Shown piece after piece: positions 9,081 through 17,551 of a stretch of 64,000 nt of DNA. Positions within the stretch are counted from its first letter, which is position 1; each line of letters opens with the position of its first letter. Position numbers and translations under genes: made by a program. This DNA is from Nisaea denitrificans DSM 18348. GTDB taxonomy: Bacteria; Pseudomonadota; Alphaproteobacteria; Thalassobaculales; Thalassobaculaceae. Below the pieces are notes generated by a model, which was not told where the DNA came from, ran no database searches, and saw nothing but the letters and a program-made list of their open reading frames with translations. The stretch spans positions 548,161 to 612,160 of the forward strand of contig NZ_KE384531.1 in NCBI RefSeq assembly GCF_000426505.1, given 5' to 3'.

Positions 9081-10175
9081 TTAACCATCCTCAAGGTGAA
9101 GCAGACTGGCGCAGCCGAGCAGCGCGGTCACGGTCGCCGGTGTCCAGGCGGCAAGCACTTCCGGAATCCGGGCGGACAATCCCAGAGCGAAAACCAGGTC
9201 GGATGCGAAATAAAGAAAAAATCCGGTGAACAGGCCGGCGCTGACCCAGACCATGGTCCCGCCGCGCCGGGTCAGGCGAAGCGAGAAGGTGGCTGCTATC
9301 AGGACCATCGCGCAAAGCAGCAGCGGCGAAGCGAGCAAAGCATGCCAGTAGAGCCTGTGCCGGACCGCGGAAAAGCCTGCGCTCTCCAGAATAGAGATGA
9401 ATTTAGGCAGCTCCCAGAACGACATGGTCTCCGGTGGAGAAAAGCTGTCCTGGATGTTTTCGAGCGTGAGTGCCGTTGGAAGGCGATAAACAGAGCGGGT
9501 TTCCGGAATGGCGTTCTTGGTGGTCAGGATGACGTTATTCATCTGCCAGAAGCCGGATTTCAATGTTGCTTCTGCGGCGTCGACCCTGGCGTCGAAGTTG
9601 TCTTCTCCCTCGAAGAACAGCACGGTCAGGCCGGACAGGCTGGCGCCGTCGGCCGCCACGCCAGTGGCATGCAGGACGAAATGGCCGGTACTGGTCTGCT
9701 CCCGGAGCCACAGACCACCATCTGTCAGCGCCATGAAGTTTCCCTTATCCCGCAGGATCTTGTTCTCGAGCGCTTCGTATTTGGCCGTCATCACGGAGGC
9801 AACCGGATTGAAGACGGTGATCTTGAAGACCCCGATCAGGAACGCAATCATCAGGGCTGGCAGCAGGAACTGCCAGACTGAAACCCCTGCCGCGCGGGCC
9901 ACCACAAGTTCGTTCGAACGCGTCATCCGGGTAAAGGCCAGCATGGCGCCGAACAGGGTGGCAAATGGCAGGATGGTCTGCCCCATCTGGGGGGCTTTCA
10001 GTGCCGCCATTTGCAGCATCAGGGTCAGGGTTGCGAGTTCTTTGTCAGAACCCCGTCGCAGCAACTCGATGGCATCGAGCAGATAAACAATCCCCATGAT
10101 CGCGAAGAAAGTGCCGAGCACCCAGAACAGGAACTGCTTGCCGAAATAAAATGAGAGCGTCCCCGACAATTTCAT
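9081..10175 (-). CDS. lptG: LPS export ABC transporter permease LptG
   Basis: Inner-membrane subunit of the LptB2FG transporter, which extracts LPS from the inner membrane. At 364 residues it has the expected plan: transmembrane helices near 15-35, 60-80 and 100-120, a large periplasmic beta-jellyroll (about 140-265), and three C-terminal helices (HALLASPLLLCAMVLIAATF and later). The coupling-helix region reads RMTRSNELVVARAAGVSVWQ, where Glu and Arg are conserved. Its start overlaps the lptF stop in an ATGA junction, so the two permease halves are translated together. The ATPase gene lptB is not in this window. Confidence 0.95.
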   Translation of the reverse strand: MKLSGTLSFYFGKQFLFWVLGTFFAIMGIVYLLDAIELLRRGSDKELATLTLMLQMAALKAPQMGQTILPFATLFGAMLAFTRMTRSNELVVARAAGVSVWQFLLPALMIAFLIGVFKITVFNPVASVMTAKYEALENKILRDKGNFMALTDGGLWLREQTSTGHFVLHATGVAADGASLSGLTVLFFEGEDNFDARVDAAEATLKSGFWQMNNVILTTKNAIPETRSVYRLPTALTLENIQDSFSPPETMSFWELPKFISILESAGFSAVRHRLYWHALLASPLLLCAMVLIAATFSLRLTRRGGTMVWVSAGLFTGFFLYFASDLVFALGLSARIPEVLAAWTPATVTALLGCASLLHLEDG

Positions 10176-11296
10176 GCGGGCGACCCTTCGACCGGTGCGG
10201 ACGGAGAGCGTGGCCGGCGCAGCTTCTGACGGGCCAGAATGATCAGGCAGATCAGTATTGGTGCGATTGCGCTGCCATACATCAGCGGCAGCAATCCGAA
10301 CTCCTTGGCCGCCGCGTATTTCGAGCCGAGAACTGCCGCCTGCACCAGGCCGACCAGAACGACCGCGACAATCAGGCGGCGGCTCTGGCCCCGGCGGGAG
10401 AATTCCCCCTTTAGAATGACGACCAGCCCAATCAATGGCAGGGCGAGGCCGAGCAGCGGCGTGACCAGGCGGCTATGCCCCTCGGCCTTGTATTTGAGGA
10501 AATTGCGGGGCTGGGTGATTTGCTCCGTCGGGTTGAGCAACTCGTCGACGAAAAGCTCGTTTTGGTCGCGCGCCGTACGCTGGCCCACTTCGCCCAGGCC
10601 GCCAAGATCGACAGTGTAGCGATCGAAATAGAGAATATTGATACGCCCGGTCGCATTTTCGCGTGCCTGCCGGTTGCCGTTCACCATCAGGACTTTCGGA
10701 TCATTGCCATCGAGAATCAGCGCCCCTCGTTCGGCCAGCAGGGTGACCGACTCGCTCTCGTCACGATCATCCTGGACGATAATCCCGGCAAGCTCCCCGT
10801 CCGGTTGGCGGGCGCGCACGAAAACCGTCACGTCGTCGCTGATAGAATTGAAGACACCCTCGCGCAGCAACACGTTGGTGTAATTGTGCCGGATCTGGAA
10901 CTGCAGCTCCTTGAAGCCGCGGTAAGAGACCGGGACCAGGTACAGGCTCAGCAGATAGCCGAGCAGAGTAACAATGATGGAAACGATTATGGCCGGGCGG
11001 GCAAGCCCCAGCGGCCCGAGGCCGGACGCGGTGAGCACGACCAGTTCGCGATCGCTTGCCATCCGGCTATAGACGAACATCGTCGCGGCGAAACAGGCAA
11101 TGGGCAGCACCAGCGATAGCCAAGTCGGCATCAGCAGAACAGTGAAGTAGATGAATGTCGCGAGCGGTAGGCCCCGGTTCACGATCATGTCGATGAAACG
11201 CAGGGACTGGCTCAGCCAGATGACACAGGTCAGCGAGACCACAACAATGATCATCGCGGCCACTATCTGGCGAATGACGTAGCGGTCGATCCTCAT
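10172..11296 (-). CDS. lptF: LPS export ABC transporter permease LptF
   Basis: Partner permease of LptG. I chose ATG at 11296 (MRIDRYVIRQI), which gives 374 residues; an upstream in-frame ATG adds 29 residues without membrane or family character. It has N-terminal transmembrane helices, the coupling segment RMASDRELVVLTASGLGPLG, a periplasmic jellyroll domain, and C-terminal helices (LVTPLLGLALPLIGLVVIL and others). It is the first gene of the envelope operon. The 240-base gap to the divergent pepA must hold both promoters; none stands out clearly. Confidence 0.94.
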   Translation of the reverse strand: MRIDRYVIRQIVAAMIIVVVSLTCVIWLSQSLRFIDMIVNRGLPLATFIYFTVLLMPTWLSLVLPIACFAATMFVYSRMASDRELVVLTASGLGPLGLARPAIIVSIIVTLLGYLLSLYLVPVSYRGFKELQFQIRHNYTNVLLREGVFNSISDDVTVFVRARQPDGELAGIIVQDDRDESESVTLLAERGALILDGNDPKVLMVNGNRQARENATGRINILYFDRYTVDLGGLGEVGQRTARDQNELFVDELLNPTEQITQPRNFLKYKAEGHSRLVTPLLGLALPLIGLVVILKGEFSRRGQSRRLIVAVVLVGLVQAAVLGSKYAAAKEFGLLPLMYGSAIAPILICLIILARQKLRRPRSPSAPVEGSPA

Positions 11297-11536
11297 GATC
11301 CCGTTTGGCTGGTCGTGCCCAGGCGGGTTCTTGCGCAACCCGCTTCGAAGAGCGCATGATAGCGATGTTTCAAGTGTTTCCAATCACGAACTTAATCAGG
11401 ATGCGAGCAGCACAGGTTCGTTACCCGCGCATGCAGGGCTACCCGGCGACACAGCGCCTGCGGAAGTCTTCCGGTCGGCACACCAGGCACGCATGCGCCT
11501 GATCGGCGCGAACCTTTGCTCAGAGGGAGAATCGGA

Positions 11537-13024
11537 ATGAAAATAGGGTTTCAGAAGTTGGCCTTGCCGACCAAGGGCGCGGTCGTTGTCGGAGTGATGG
11601 AAGACAATGTCCTGCTGCCGCTTGGCGCCGAACTGGACGAGCAACTCGGCGGCCTGCTGTCGCGGGCAATGAAGGCCGGCAAGTTCAGCGGCAAGTCGAA
11701 CCAGACCCTCTCCGTGTTCGGTGCGACGGGCACGGTGCTTCTGTATGGCCTCGGTGACGGCAGCAAGATCGACGAGCTTTGGGCCGAGAATGCCGGCGGC
11801 TCCATTGTGGGCGCTCTGCTCGATACGGGCGACAAGGAAGCGGCTGTGTTGTTCGAGCCGCATGCTGCGGATGGCACGGCAGACGAAGGCGCGGCCGCCC
11901 GGGCTGCCCGACTGGCGTTTGGCGGCCTGCTGCGCACTTACCGTTTCGACAAGTACAAGACCAAGCAGAAGAAGGAAGACCTGCCTGTCCTGCAAAAGCT
12001 GACGGTTCTGACCGATGAAGCGACGGCGGCAAAGAAAGCCTTTGCCGGGCTGCATGCCGTTGCGGACGGTGTCTTCATGGCTCGCGATCTGGTCAGCGAG
12101 CCGGCGAACGTGCTCTACCCGACTTCCTACACCAAGCGTGTAGAGGAGCTGTCAGAGCTCGGCGTGAAGATCGAGGTGCTGGACGAAAAGCAGATGAGCA
12201 AGCTCGGCATGGGCGCTCTGCTCGGTGTCGGCCAGGGCTCCGAGCGCGAGAGCCGGATGGTCATCATGCGCTGGGACGGTGGCCCGAAGAAGCAGCAGCC
12301 GATTGCCTTTGTCGGCAAGGGTGTCTGCTTTGACACCGGCGGTATTTCCCTGAAGCCGGCGGGCGGCATGGAAGACATGAAGTGGGACATGGGCGGCTCC
12401 GCAACCGTGGTCGGCCTGATGAAGGCGCTGGCCGGTCGTAAGGCGAAAGCCAACGTGATCGGCGTTGTAGGCCTGGTCGAGAACATGCCGGACGGGAATG
12501 CCCAGCGGCCGGGCGACGTCGTTACGTCCATGTCCGGTCAGACCATCGAGATCATCAATACCGATGCGGAGGGCCGACTCGTTCTGGCTGATGCACTCTG
12601 GTACACGCAAGACCGCTTCAAACCGCAATTCATGCTCGATCTCGCTACCCTGACCGGCGCCATGATGGTCGCTCTCGGTCAGGTTAATTGCGGCTTCTTC
12701 GCAAACAATGACGAGCTTGCCGGCAAGCTTGAGGCCGCCTCGAAAACCGCTGGCGAGAAGATCTGGCGGATGCCGCTCGGCGAGGAATACAACAAGATGA
12801 TGGACAGCGACATTGCTGACATGAAGAACGCCGGCGCGCGCTGGGGTGGCAGCATCACCGCCGCCTGCTTCCTTGAGCGGTTCGTCAACGACCTGCCGTG
12901 GGTCCATATGGACATCGCCGGCATGGCTTGGTCCTCCAAGGCGTCCTCGACGGTGCCGAAAGGCGGAACCGGCTGGGGCGTGCGATTGCTCAATGAGCTG
13001 GTGCAGGCGAATTACGAAGCCTGA
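11537..13024 (+). CDS. pepA: Leucyl aminopeptidase (M17, PepA)
   Basis: Cytosolic dizinc aminopeptidase that removes N-terminal residues, notably leucine, and in some bacteria also binds DNA. With ATG 11537 (after GAGGGAGA) it has 495 residues, normal for the family. The N-terminal macro-like domain spans about 1-160. The peptidase domain carries FDTGGISLKPAGG (metal ligand Asp near 266, then the catalytic-site Lys) and the signature NTDAEGRLVLAD (about 341-352). A more upstream ATG at 11516 lacks homologous sequence. It is divergent from lptFG, a neighbourhood common in proteobacteria. Confidence 0.97.
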   Translation: MKIGFQKLALPTKGAVVVGVMEDNVLLPLGAELDEQLGGLLSRAMKAGKFSGKSNQTLSVFGATGTVLLYGLGDGSKIDELWAENAGGSIVGALLDTGDKEAAVLFEPHAADGTADEGAAARAARLAFGGLLRTYRFDKYKTKQKKEDLPVLQKLTVLTDEATAAKKAFAGLHAVADGVFMARDLVSEPANVLYPTSYTKRVEELSELGVKIEVLDEKQMSKLGMGALLGVGQGSERESRMVIMRWDGGPKKQQPIAFVGKGVCFDTGGISLKPAGGMEDMKWDMGGSATVVGLMKALAGRKAKANVIGVVGLVENMPDGNAQRPGDVVTSMSGQTIEIINTDAEGRLVLADALWYTQDRFKPQFMLDLATLTGAMMVALGQVNCGFFANNDELAGKLEAASKTAGEKIWRMPLGEEYNKMMDSDIADMKNAGARWGGSITAACFLERFVNDLPWVHMDIAGMAWSSKASSTVPKGGTGWGVRLLNELVQANYEA

Positions 13025-13044
13025 CCGGCACGGCGCTCATTGTG

Positions 13045-13494
13045 ATGACAGACATCAACTTCTACCATCTGACGGCGCGCCCCTTGGAATGGGCTCTGCC
13101 GAAGCTTCTTGAAAAGTCGCTTCAGGCGGAGGCCCGCGTCGTCGTGATGGCGTCGAGCGAGGAGCGCGTCGCCGACCTCAATGCCCATCTCTGGGCGTTC
13201 GATCAGGATAGCTGGCTGCCCCATGGCAGCGAAAAGGACGGGAACGCGGAATTGCAGCCGATCTGGCTGACGATTACGGACGAAAACCCGAACGAGGCGC
13301 GCTTTCTGTTTCTGACGGATGGCGCGACCTCGGAGCATGTGAGCGATTACGAGCGCGTGTTCGAGTTGTTCGACGGCCGCAACGACGAGGCGGTGAAGAC
13401 GGCACGGGCCCGCTGGAAGGATTACAAGGCTGCCGGTCATACGCTTGCCTACTGGCGGCAAACCGAAAGCGGCGGTTGGGAGAAGGCCGGCTGA
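13045..13494 (+). CDS. holC: DNA polymerase III chi subunit
   Basis: Clamp-loader accessory subunit that binds single-stranded DNA-binding protein. The 149-residue product starts TDINFYHLTARPLEWALPKL and contains VVVMASSEERVADLNAHLW, then a typical chi fold with FLFLTDG and the FELFDGRND segment. It is 20 bases downstream of pepA; pepA-holC adjacency is widespread in proteobacteria and supports the call. GTG at 13042 directly precedes the ATG and is an alternative start. Confidence 0.94.
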   Translation: MTDINFYHLTARPLEWALPKLLEKSLQAEARVVVMASSEERVADLNAHLWAFDQDSWLPHGSEKDGNAELQPIWLTITDENPNEARFLFLTDGATSEHVSDYERVFELFDGRNDEAVKTARARWKDYKAAGHTLAYWRQTESGGWEKAG

Positions 13495-13534
13495 GCCCGG
13501 TCATGGATGAAATAAGCGAGCCCTGGAGTAACAG

Positions 13535-14752
13535 GTGAAATACGATTTCGATCAGGAGATCCGGCGGACCGGGACGAATTCCGTCAAGTGGCAGATTTAT
13601 TGGCGCGGCGACAAGCGGGAGCTGTGGGAGGGCACGGACCCTGATCTTGGCGCCGAGCGGACCTTGCCGATGTGGGTCGCCGACATGGATTTCCAGATTG
13701 CCGAGCCGATCCGTGACGCCATGCGGGCCCGGATCGACCATCCGATCTTCGGCTATGTGGTCCGCACGCCGGACTATAACGAAGCGATTACTGGCTGGAT
13801 GGAACGTCGCCATGGCTGGAAGATCGATCCCGAATGGATCGTTAACACGCCGGGTGTGGTGCCTGCGCTCAACTTGCTGATCCGGGCCCTGACCGAACCG
13901 GGCGACAAGGTGCTGATCCAGCGCCCAGTCTATTATCCCTTCACCTACGCGATCGAGAATAACGACCGCGAAGTCGTTTCCAACTCACTGGTGATGGAAA
14001 ACGGCGTCTACCGGATGGATTTCGACGATCTCGAAGCCAAGACGGCCGACCCCAAAGTGAAGCTTTGCGTCTTCTGCAGCCCGCACAACCCGGTCGGCCG
14101 GGTCTGGACCGAGGACGAACTGAAGCGGTTTGGCGAGATCTGCAAGAAGAACGGTGTCGTCGTCATTGCCGACGAGATCCATGGCGACCTGATGTTGAAC
14201 GGCTCCACCTTCGTGCCGTTCGGAAAGCTCGGCGCGGACATGATGGACAATGCGGTTGTCTGCACAGCTCCGTCGAAGACCTTCAATCTGGCGGGTCTGC
14301 ACACGTCCAACATGATCGTCTCGAATGAGACTTACCGAAAGGCGCTGAACAAGGAAATTGCTGCCTCCGGCATCGGCGGCATGAACAGCTTCGGCCTTGT
14401 CGCCACCATGGCTGCCTACAACGACGGCGAGGAGTGGCTGGCCCAGGTGCTCGATTACCTGAGTGAAAACGCCAATTATCTCGAAAGCTTCATTGCCGAG
14501 CGGATTCCGGAAATCAAAGTGATCCACCCGGAAGGGACCTATCTGGTCTGGCTCGACTGCCGGGGACTTGGTCTCGACAAGCTGGAGCTTGAAGCCCTGA
14601 TGCATGAAGAGGCGAAAGTCCTGTTCGACGAGGGCTATGTCTTTGGCACCGAGGGCGAGGGTTTCGAGCGCATCAATATCGCTTGCCCGCGCTCCATCCT
14701 CACCGATGCGCTGGAGCGGATCGAGGCGGCGGTGGCGAAACGCCGCGCCTGA
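13535..14752 (+). CDS. PLP-dependent C-S lyase/aminotransferase, MalY/PatB type
   Basis: Fold-type I PLP enzyme of the MalY/PatB group, likely a cystathionine beta-lyase or a related C-S lyase. The 405-residue protein starts at GTG 13535 after GGAG. Family marks are the N-terminal LPMWVADMDF, FGYVV, the cofactor region CSPHNPVGRVW, IADEIHGDL and the Schiff-base lysine in APSKTFNLAGLH (about K248). MalY/PatB proteins are often annotated simply as aminotransferases; the MWVADMDF start favours the lyase group. It follows holC by 40 bases and precedes ndk, with no obvious pathway link. Confidence 0.88.
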   Translation: MKYDFDQEIRRTGTNSVKWQIYWRGDKRELWEGTDPDLGAERTLPMWVADMDFQIAEPIRDAMRARIDHPIFGYVVRTPDYNEAITGWMERRHGWKIDPEWIVNTPGVVPALNLLIRALTEPGDKVLIQRPVYYPFTYAIENNDREVVSNSLVMENGVYRMDFDDLEAKTADPKVKLCVFCSPHNPVGRVWTEDELKRFGEICKKNGVVVIADEIHGDLMLNGSTFVPFGKLGADMMDNAVVCTAPSKTFNLAGLHTSNMIVSNETYRKALNKEIAASGIGGMNSFGLVATMAAYNDGEEWLAQVLDYLSENANYLESFIAERIPEIKVIHPEGTYLVWLDCRGLGLDKLELEALMHEEAKVLFDEGYVFGTEGEGFERINIACPRSILTDALERIEAAVAKRRA

Positions 14753-14920
14753 CCGGGTATTCAGGGAAAAATTCGGGGCGGGGCAGGTCATCGCGTGGCT
14801 TGCCCCGTTCCGTCCGCACCGCTATAAGGCGCGCGCCGGGCGCTTTTGCGCCCGCCTAGCTTTTTCAATCGTATTTCGCGGATGGCTCCGGCCGTCCAGC
14901 AGAACCAGAAGAGAGACACG

Positions 14921-15343
14921 ATGGCCATTCAGCGCACTTTCTCCATCCTCAAGCCGGACGCAACCGAGCGGAATCTGACCGGCGGCGTCAACAAAATGAT
15001 CGAAGAAGCGGGCCTGCGCATTGTCGCGCAGAAGCGCATCCAGATGACCCAGAAGCAGGCCGAAACCTTCTATGCCGTGCACAGCGCGCGTCCGTTCTTC
15101 GGCGAACTCGTCGAATTCATGATCTCCGCTCCGGTCGTCGTGCAGGTTCTGGAAGGCGAAAACGCCATCGCGACCTATCGCGACGTGATGGGCGCCACCA
15201 ACCCGGCCGAAGCAGCCGAAGGCACCATCCGGAAGGCCTATGCCAAGTCCATCGGTGAGAACACCGTGCACGGTTCCGATGCCGAGGAAACCGCCGTGAT
15301 CGAGATCGCCCAGTTCTTCAGCGGCAACGAAATCGTCGGCTGA
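14921..15343 (+). CDS. ndk: Nucleoside-diphosphate kinase
   Basis: Transfers phosphate from ATP to NDPs and so balances the nucleotide pools. The 140-residue length is exact for the family. It starts [17 protein letters not shown], contains [11 protein letters not shown], and carries the phosphohistidine in [10 protein letters not shown] (about H117). The ATG at 14921 was chosen over upstream codons because the conserved start begins there and a GAGAGA stretch precedes it. A strong bidirectional terminator follows. Confidence 0.98.
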   Translation: MAIQRTFSILKPDATERNLTGGVNKMIEEAGLRIVAQKRIQMTQKQAETFYAVHSARPFFGELVEFMISAPVVVQVLEGENAIATYRDVMGATNPAEAAEGTIRKAYAKSIGENTVHGSDAEETAVIEIAQFFSGNEIVG

Positions 15344-15361
15344 ATTATTGCTGCCGAATAG

Positions 15362-15393
15362 AAAAAGGGCCGGTCAGTTGACCGGCCCTTTTT
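15362..15393. terminator. Bidirectional Rho-independent terminator after ndk
   Basis: Fourteen bases, AAAAAGGGCCGGTC, pair perfectly with GACCGGCCCTTTTT across a four-base loop. The A and T runs flank the stem on both sides, so it works for ndk (+) and for the small gene on the other strand. Confidence 0.95.
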
Positions 15394-15428
15394 GATTCCG
15401 CCTTGCGGCTGGTTTGACCTGTTGCCGG

Positions 15429-15566
15429 TCAGACCAGGAAGATGGCCATCAGGATCAGCAGAATGATGACACTCACGGTCGACCATTTCAGCATGCCGAT
15501 GAACCACTCGTAATTATTCTTGTATTCCGGATAATTGCTGTCCGTGGATCCGTTGCTCGCAGCCAT
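15429..15566 (-). CDS. aa3-type cytochrome c oxidase subunit IV-like small membrane protein
   Basis: A 45-residue protein. Its polar N-terminus (ASNGSTDSNYPEYKNNYEWF) leads into GMLKWSTVSV and one transmembrane helix ending IILLILMAIFLV. This is the layout of the bacterial aa3-type oxidase subunit IV family (COX4_pro_2), single-helix proteins of about 45-50 residues that attach to the oxidase core. GGAGG lies five bases before ATG 15566, and a promoter-like pair precedes it. Core oxidase genes are not in the window, so it is an orphan subunit gene, which is usual for this family. The family call is by sequence pattern only. Confidence 0.75.
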   Translation of the reverse strand: MAASNGSTDSNYPEYKNNYEWFIGMLKWSTVSVIILLILMAIFLV

Positions 15567-15621
15567 ATCGCCTCCGTAGAAATGTCATGCCGGGCTGAAC
15601 CCGGTTCGTAACTCTGCAAAC

Positions 15622-15650
15622 TGTATAATTCAGCGGGCCCTAGGCGCCAA
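15622..15650 (-). promoter_or_regulatory. Candidate sigma-70 promoter of the oxidase subunit IV gene
   Basis: On the minus strand TTGGCG and TATACA are separated by 17 bases. This would give a leader of about 50 bases before the ATG at 15566. It lies in the gap after purN, so the small gene need not depend on the pur transcript. Confidence 0.45.
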
Positions 15651-15660
15651 GCCTCTATCG

Positions 15661-16329
15661 TCAGCCGATTGGTTCAGATGAGGGGTTATGCAGGGCGGCA
15701 TCAGGGTAATTGGCCCCGTCGAGGAACACCCGCTCGCCCTCGATGCGCACCCGGCCTTCCGCCACCCATTTAAGGCAAGCGGGATAGATCCGGTGTTCCT
15801 GCACCAGAATGCGAGCGGCCAGCGTATCACCGGTATCGTCCTGGTGAATCGGCACCACTGCCTGCTGAATGATTGGGCCGACATCCATTTCCGGTGTGAC
15901 GAAATGCACCGTACATCCGGCGAACCGCGCGCCTGCGTCGATAGCCCTCTGTTGGACGTTAAGCCCTTTGAAGGACGGCAGCAGGGACGGGTGGATGTTG
16001 ATCATCCGTCCGCTCCAATGCTCGACGAACGCGGTCGTCAGAAGCCGCATGAAGCCGGCAAGACAGATGAATTCCACGCCAGCCGCGTCGAGTGCTTTCT
16101 GCATGTCCGCATCGAAACTGGTGCGGTCCGCGTAGTTTTTGTGATCGAAGACAACGGCTGGAATGCCTGCCGCCTTTGCCCGGTCCAGTGCACGAACGCC
16201 CGGACGGTTCGAGATCACTGTGACGATTTCGGCTGGATGGTCAGGGGCGGCGCAGGCGTCGATCAGCGCCTGCAGATTGCTGCCGCTGCCCGATACCAGA
16301 ACGCCGACTCTGAGCTTGCCTTCGCTCAC
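15661..16329 (-). CDS. purN: Phosphoribosylglycinamide formyltransferase
   Basis: Third step of purine synthesis: transfers formyl from 10-formyltetrahydrofolate to GAR. With GTG 16329 it has 222 residues. It shows the start [19 protein letters not shown], the folate/catalytic region [11 protein letters not shown] and [13 protein letters not shown], and the [15 protein letters not shown] segment with the catalytic Asp. A longer ORF upstream lies inside purM and is not coding. The GTG overlaps the purM stop in a GTGA junction, so PurM and PurN are translationally coupled, as in many proteobacteria. Confidence 0.96.
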   Translation of the reverse strand: MSEGKLRVGVLVSGSGSNLQALIDACAAPDHPAEIVTVISNRPGVRALDRAKAAGIPAVVFDHKNYADRTSFDADMQKALDAAGVEFICLAGFMRLLTTAFVEHWSGRMINIHPSLLPSFKGLNVQQRAIDAGARFAGCTVHFVTPEMDVGPIIQQAVVPIHQDDTGDTLAARILVQEHRIYPACLKWVAEGRVRIEGERVFLDGANYPDAALHNPSSEPIG

Positions 16330-17408
16330 GCGGGCCAGGTCCGGAGCCCTTGCAGTGTGACGGACGGTGCGTCGCCTGCCCGATCGGTCAGTTTGCCGAT
16401 CCGGAAGACAGTTTCGCCGGCCTCTGCCAGGATTTCGGTTACAGCACCCGCCCGGTCCGCCGAAACGGTCAGGGTCATGCCGATGCCGCAGTTGAAGGTC
16501 CGGGCCAGTTCTTCTGCTGGTACGCCGCCGGTTTCTGCCAGCCATCTGAAGACCGGCGGAAGCGTCCAGCTTTCGACATCGATCTCGGCAGCAAGATGCT
16601 TCGCGAAAGAACGCGGCGGATTGTCCAGCAGACCGCCGCCCGTGATATGGGCGAGGCCAGTGACGCCGCCGCTTGCGAGAGCTGCCAGACAGGACTTCAC
16701 ATAGATCCGGGTCGGCGTCAGCAGCGCGTCGCCGAGGCTCTGACCTTTGGCGAAGGGAGCATCGTCACCCCAGCCGAGGCCGGAGCGGTCGACGATCCGG
16801 CGCACCAGAGAGAAGCCGTTCGAATGCACGCCTGAGGCGGCTAGACCGAGAATCACATCGCCGGCTTCGGCGCGCGGCTCCAGAATCAGGTTCTCGCGCT
16901 CCGCCGCGCCAACGGCGAATCCGGCAAGATCGAAATCGCCGTCCGTATACATGCCCGGCATTTCCGCCGTCTCGCCGCCGATCAGGGCGGCTCCGGACTG
17001 GCGGCAACCTTCGGCGATCCCTGCAACGACCGTGCGGGCCGCTTCGACATCGAGCTTGCCGGTGGCGTAGTAATCGAGGAAAAACAGCGGCTCGGCGCCC
17101 TGCACGACCAGATCGTTCACACACATGGCGACAAGATCGGTACCGACGCCGGAATAGTTTCCGGTATCGATGGCAAGGCGGAGTTTCGTTCCGACGCCAT
17201 CTGTCGCGGCAACGAAGACCGGGTCTTTGAACCCGGCGGCTTTCGGATCGAAAACACCACCAAAGCCGCCAATAGCGCCATCGGCGCCAGGCCTGACCGT
17301 TGACTTGGTCAGAGGCTTGATGAATTCGATCAGTTGGTCCGCCGCATCAATGTCAACGCCCGCTTCCTTGTAGGTAAGGGGGCGGTTGGGTCTATCGGGA
17401 GCTGATAT
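16326..17408 (-). CDS. purM: Phosphoribosylformylglycinamidine cyclo-ligase; apparent ATA start
   Basis: ATP-dependent closure of the imidazole ring (FGAM to AIR), fifth step of purine synthesis. Homology runs from [20 protein letters not shown] through GGFGGVF, the conserved [12 protein letters not shown] and [13 protein letters not shown] to the C-terminus, giving 360 residues. The reading frame has no ATG, GTG or TTG between its upstream stop and the codon at 17126, which lies after the essential DGVGTK segment. The only fitting start is ATA at 17408, followed by [13 protein letters not shown] and preceded by GAGGAGGAG with an ideal five-base spacing. Either purM uses a rare AUA start or a start ATG has mutated. 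It is followed by purN. Confidence 0.9.
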   Translation of the reverse strand: MSAPDRPNRPLTYKEAGVDIDAADQLIEFIKPLTKSTVRPGADGAIGGFGGVFDPKAAGFKDPVFVAATDGVGTKLRLAIDTGNYSGVGTDLVAMCVNDLVVQGAEPLFFLDYYATGKLDVEAARTVVAGIAEGCRQSGAALIGGETAEMPGMYTDGDFDLAGFAVGAAERENLILEPRAEAGDVILGLAASGVHSNGFSLVRRIVDRSGLGWGDDAPFAKGQSLGDALLTPTRIYVKSCLAALASGGVTGLAHITGGGLLDNPPRSFAKHLAAEIDVESWTLPPVFRWLAETGGVPAEELARTFNCGIGMTLTVSADRAGAVTEILAEAGETVFRIGKLTDRAGDAPSVTLQGLRTWPA

Positions 17409-17411
17409 GGT

Positions 17412-17420
17412 CTCCTCCTC
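17412..17420 (-). promoter_or_regulatory. Strong ribosome binding site that fixes the purM start at ATA
   Basis: The minus strand reads GAGGAGGAG; its AGGAGG core (17414-17419) is five bases from the ATA at 17408. This near-perfect site is the main argument that translation begins there despite the non-canonical codon. Confidence 0.75.
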
Positions 17421-17551
17421 AGCCTTCCGGTATAAGGGGCGGGCAGTGTCCGCGGTGCCATTGTTCTGCCCGGATCAGGGTGTATGACGCAGGGGCCGGG
17501 ACCGCAAGCGTATTTGGCGGACGGCAACATAGTTCAGGGAAGAACGTGCTG

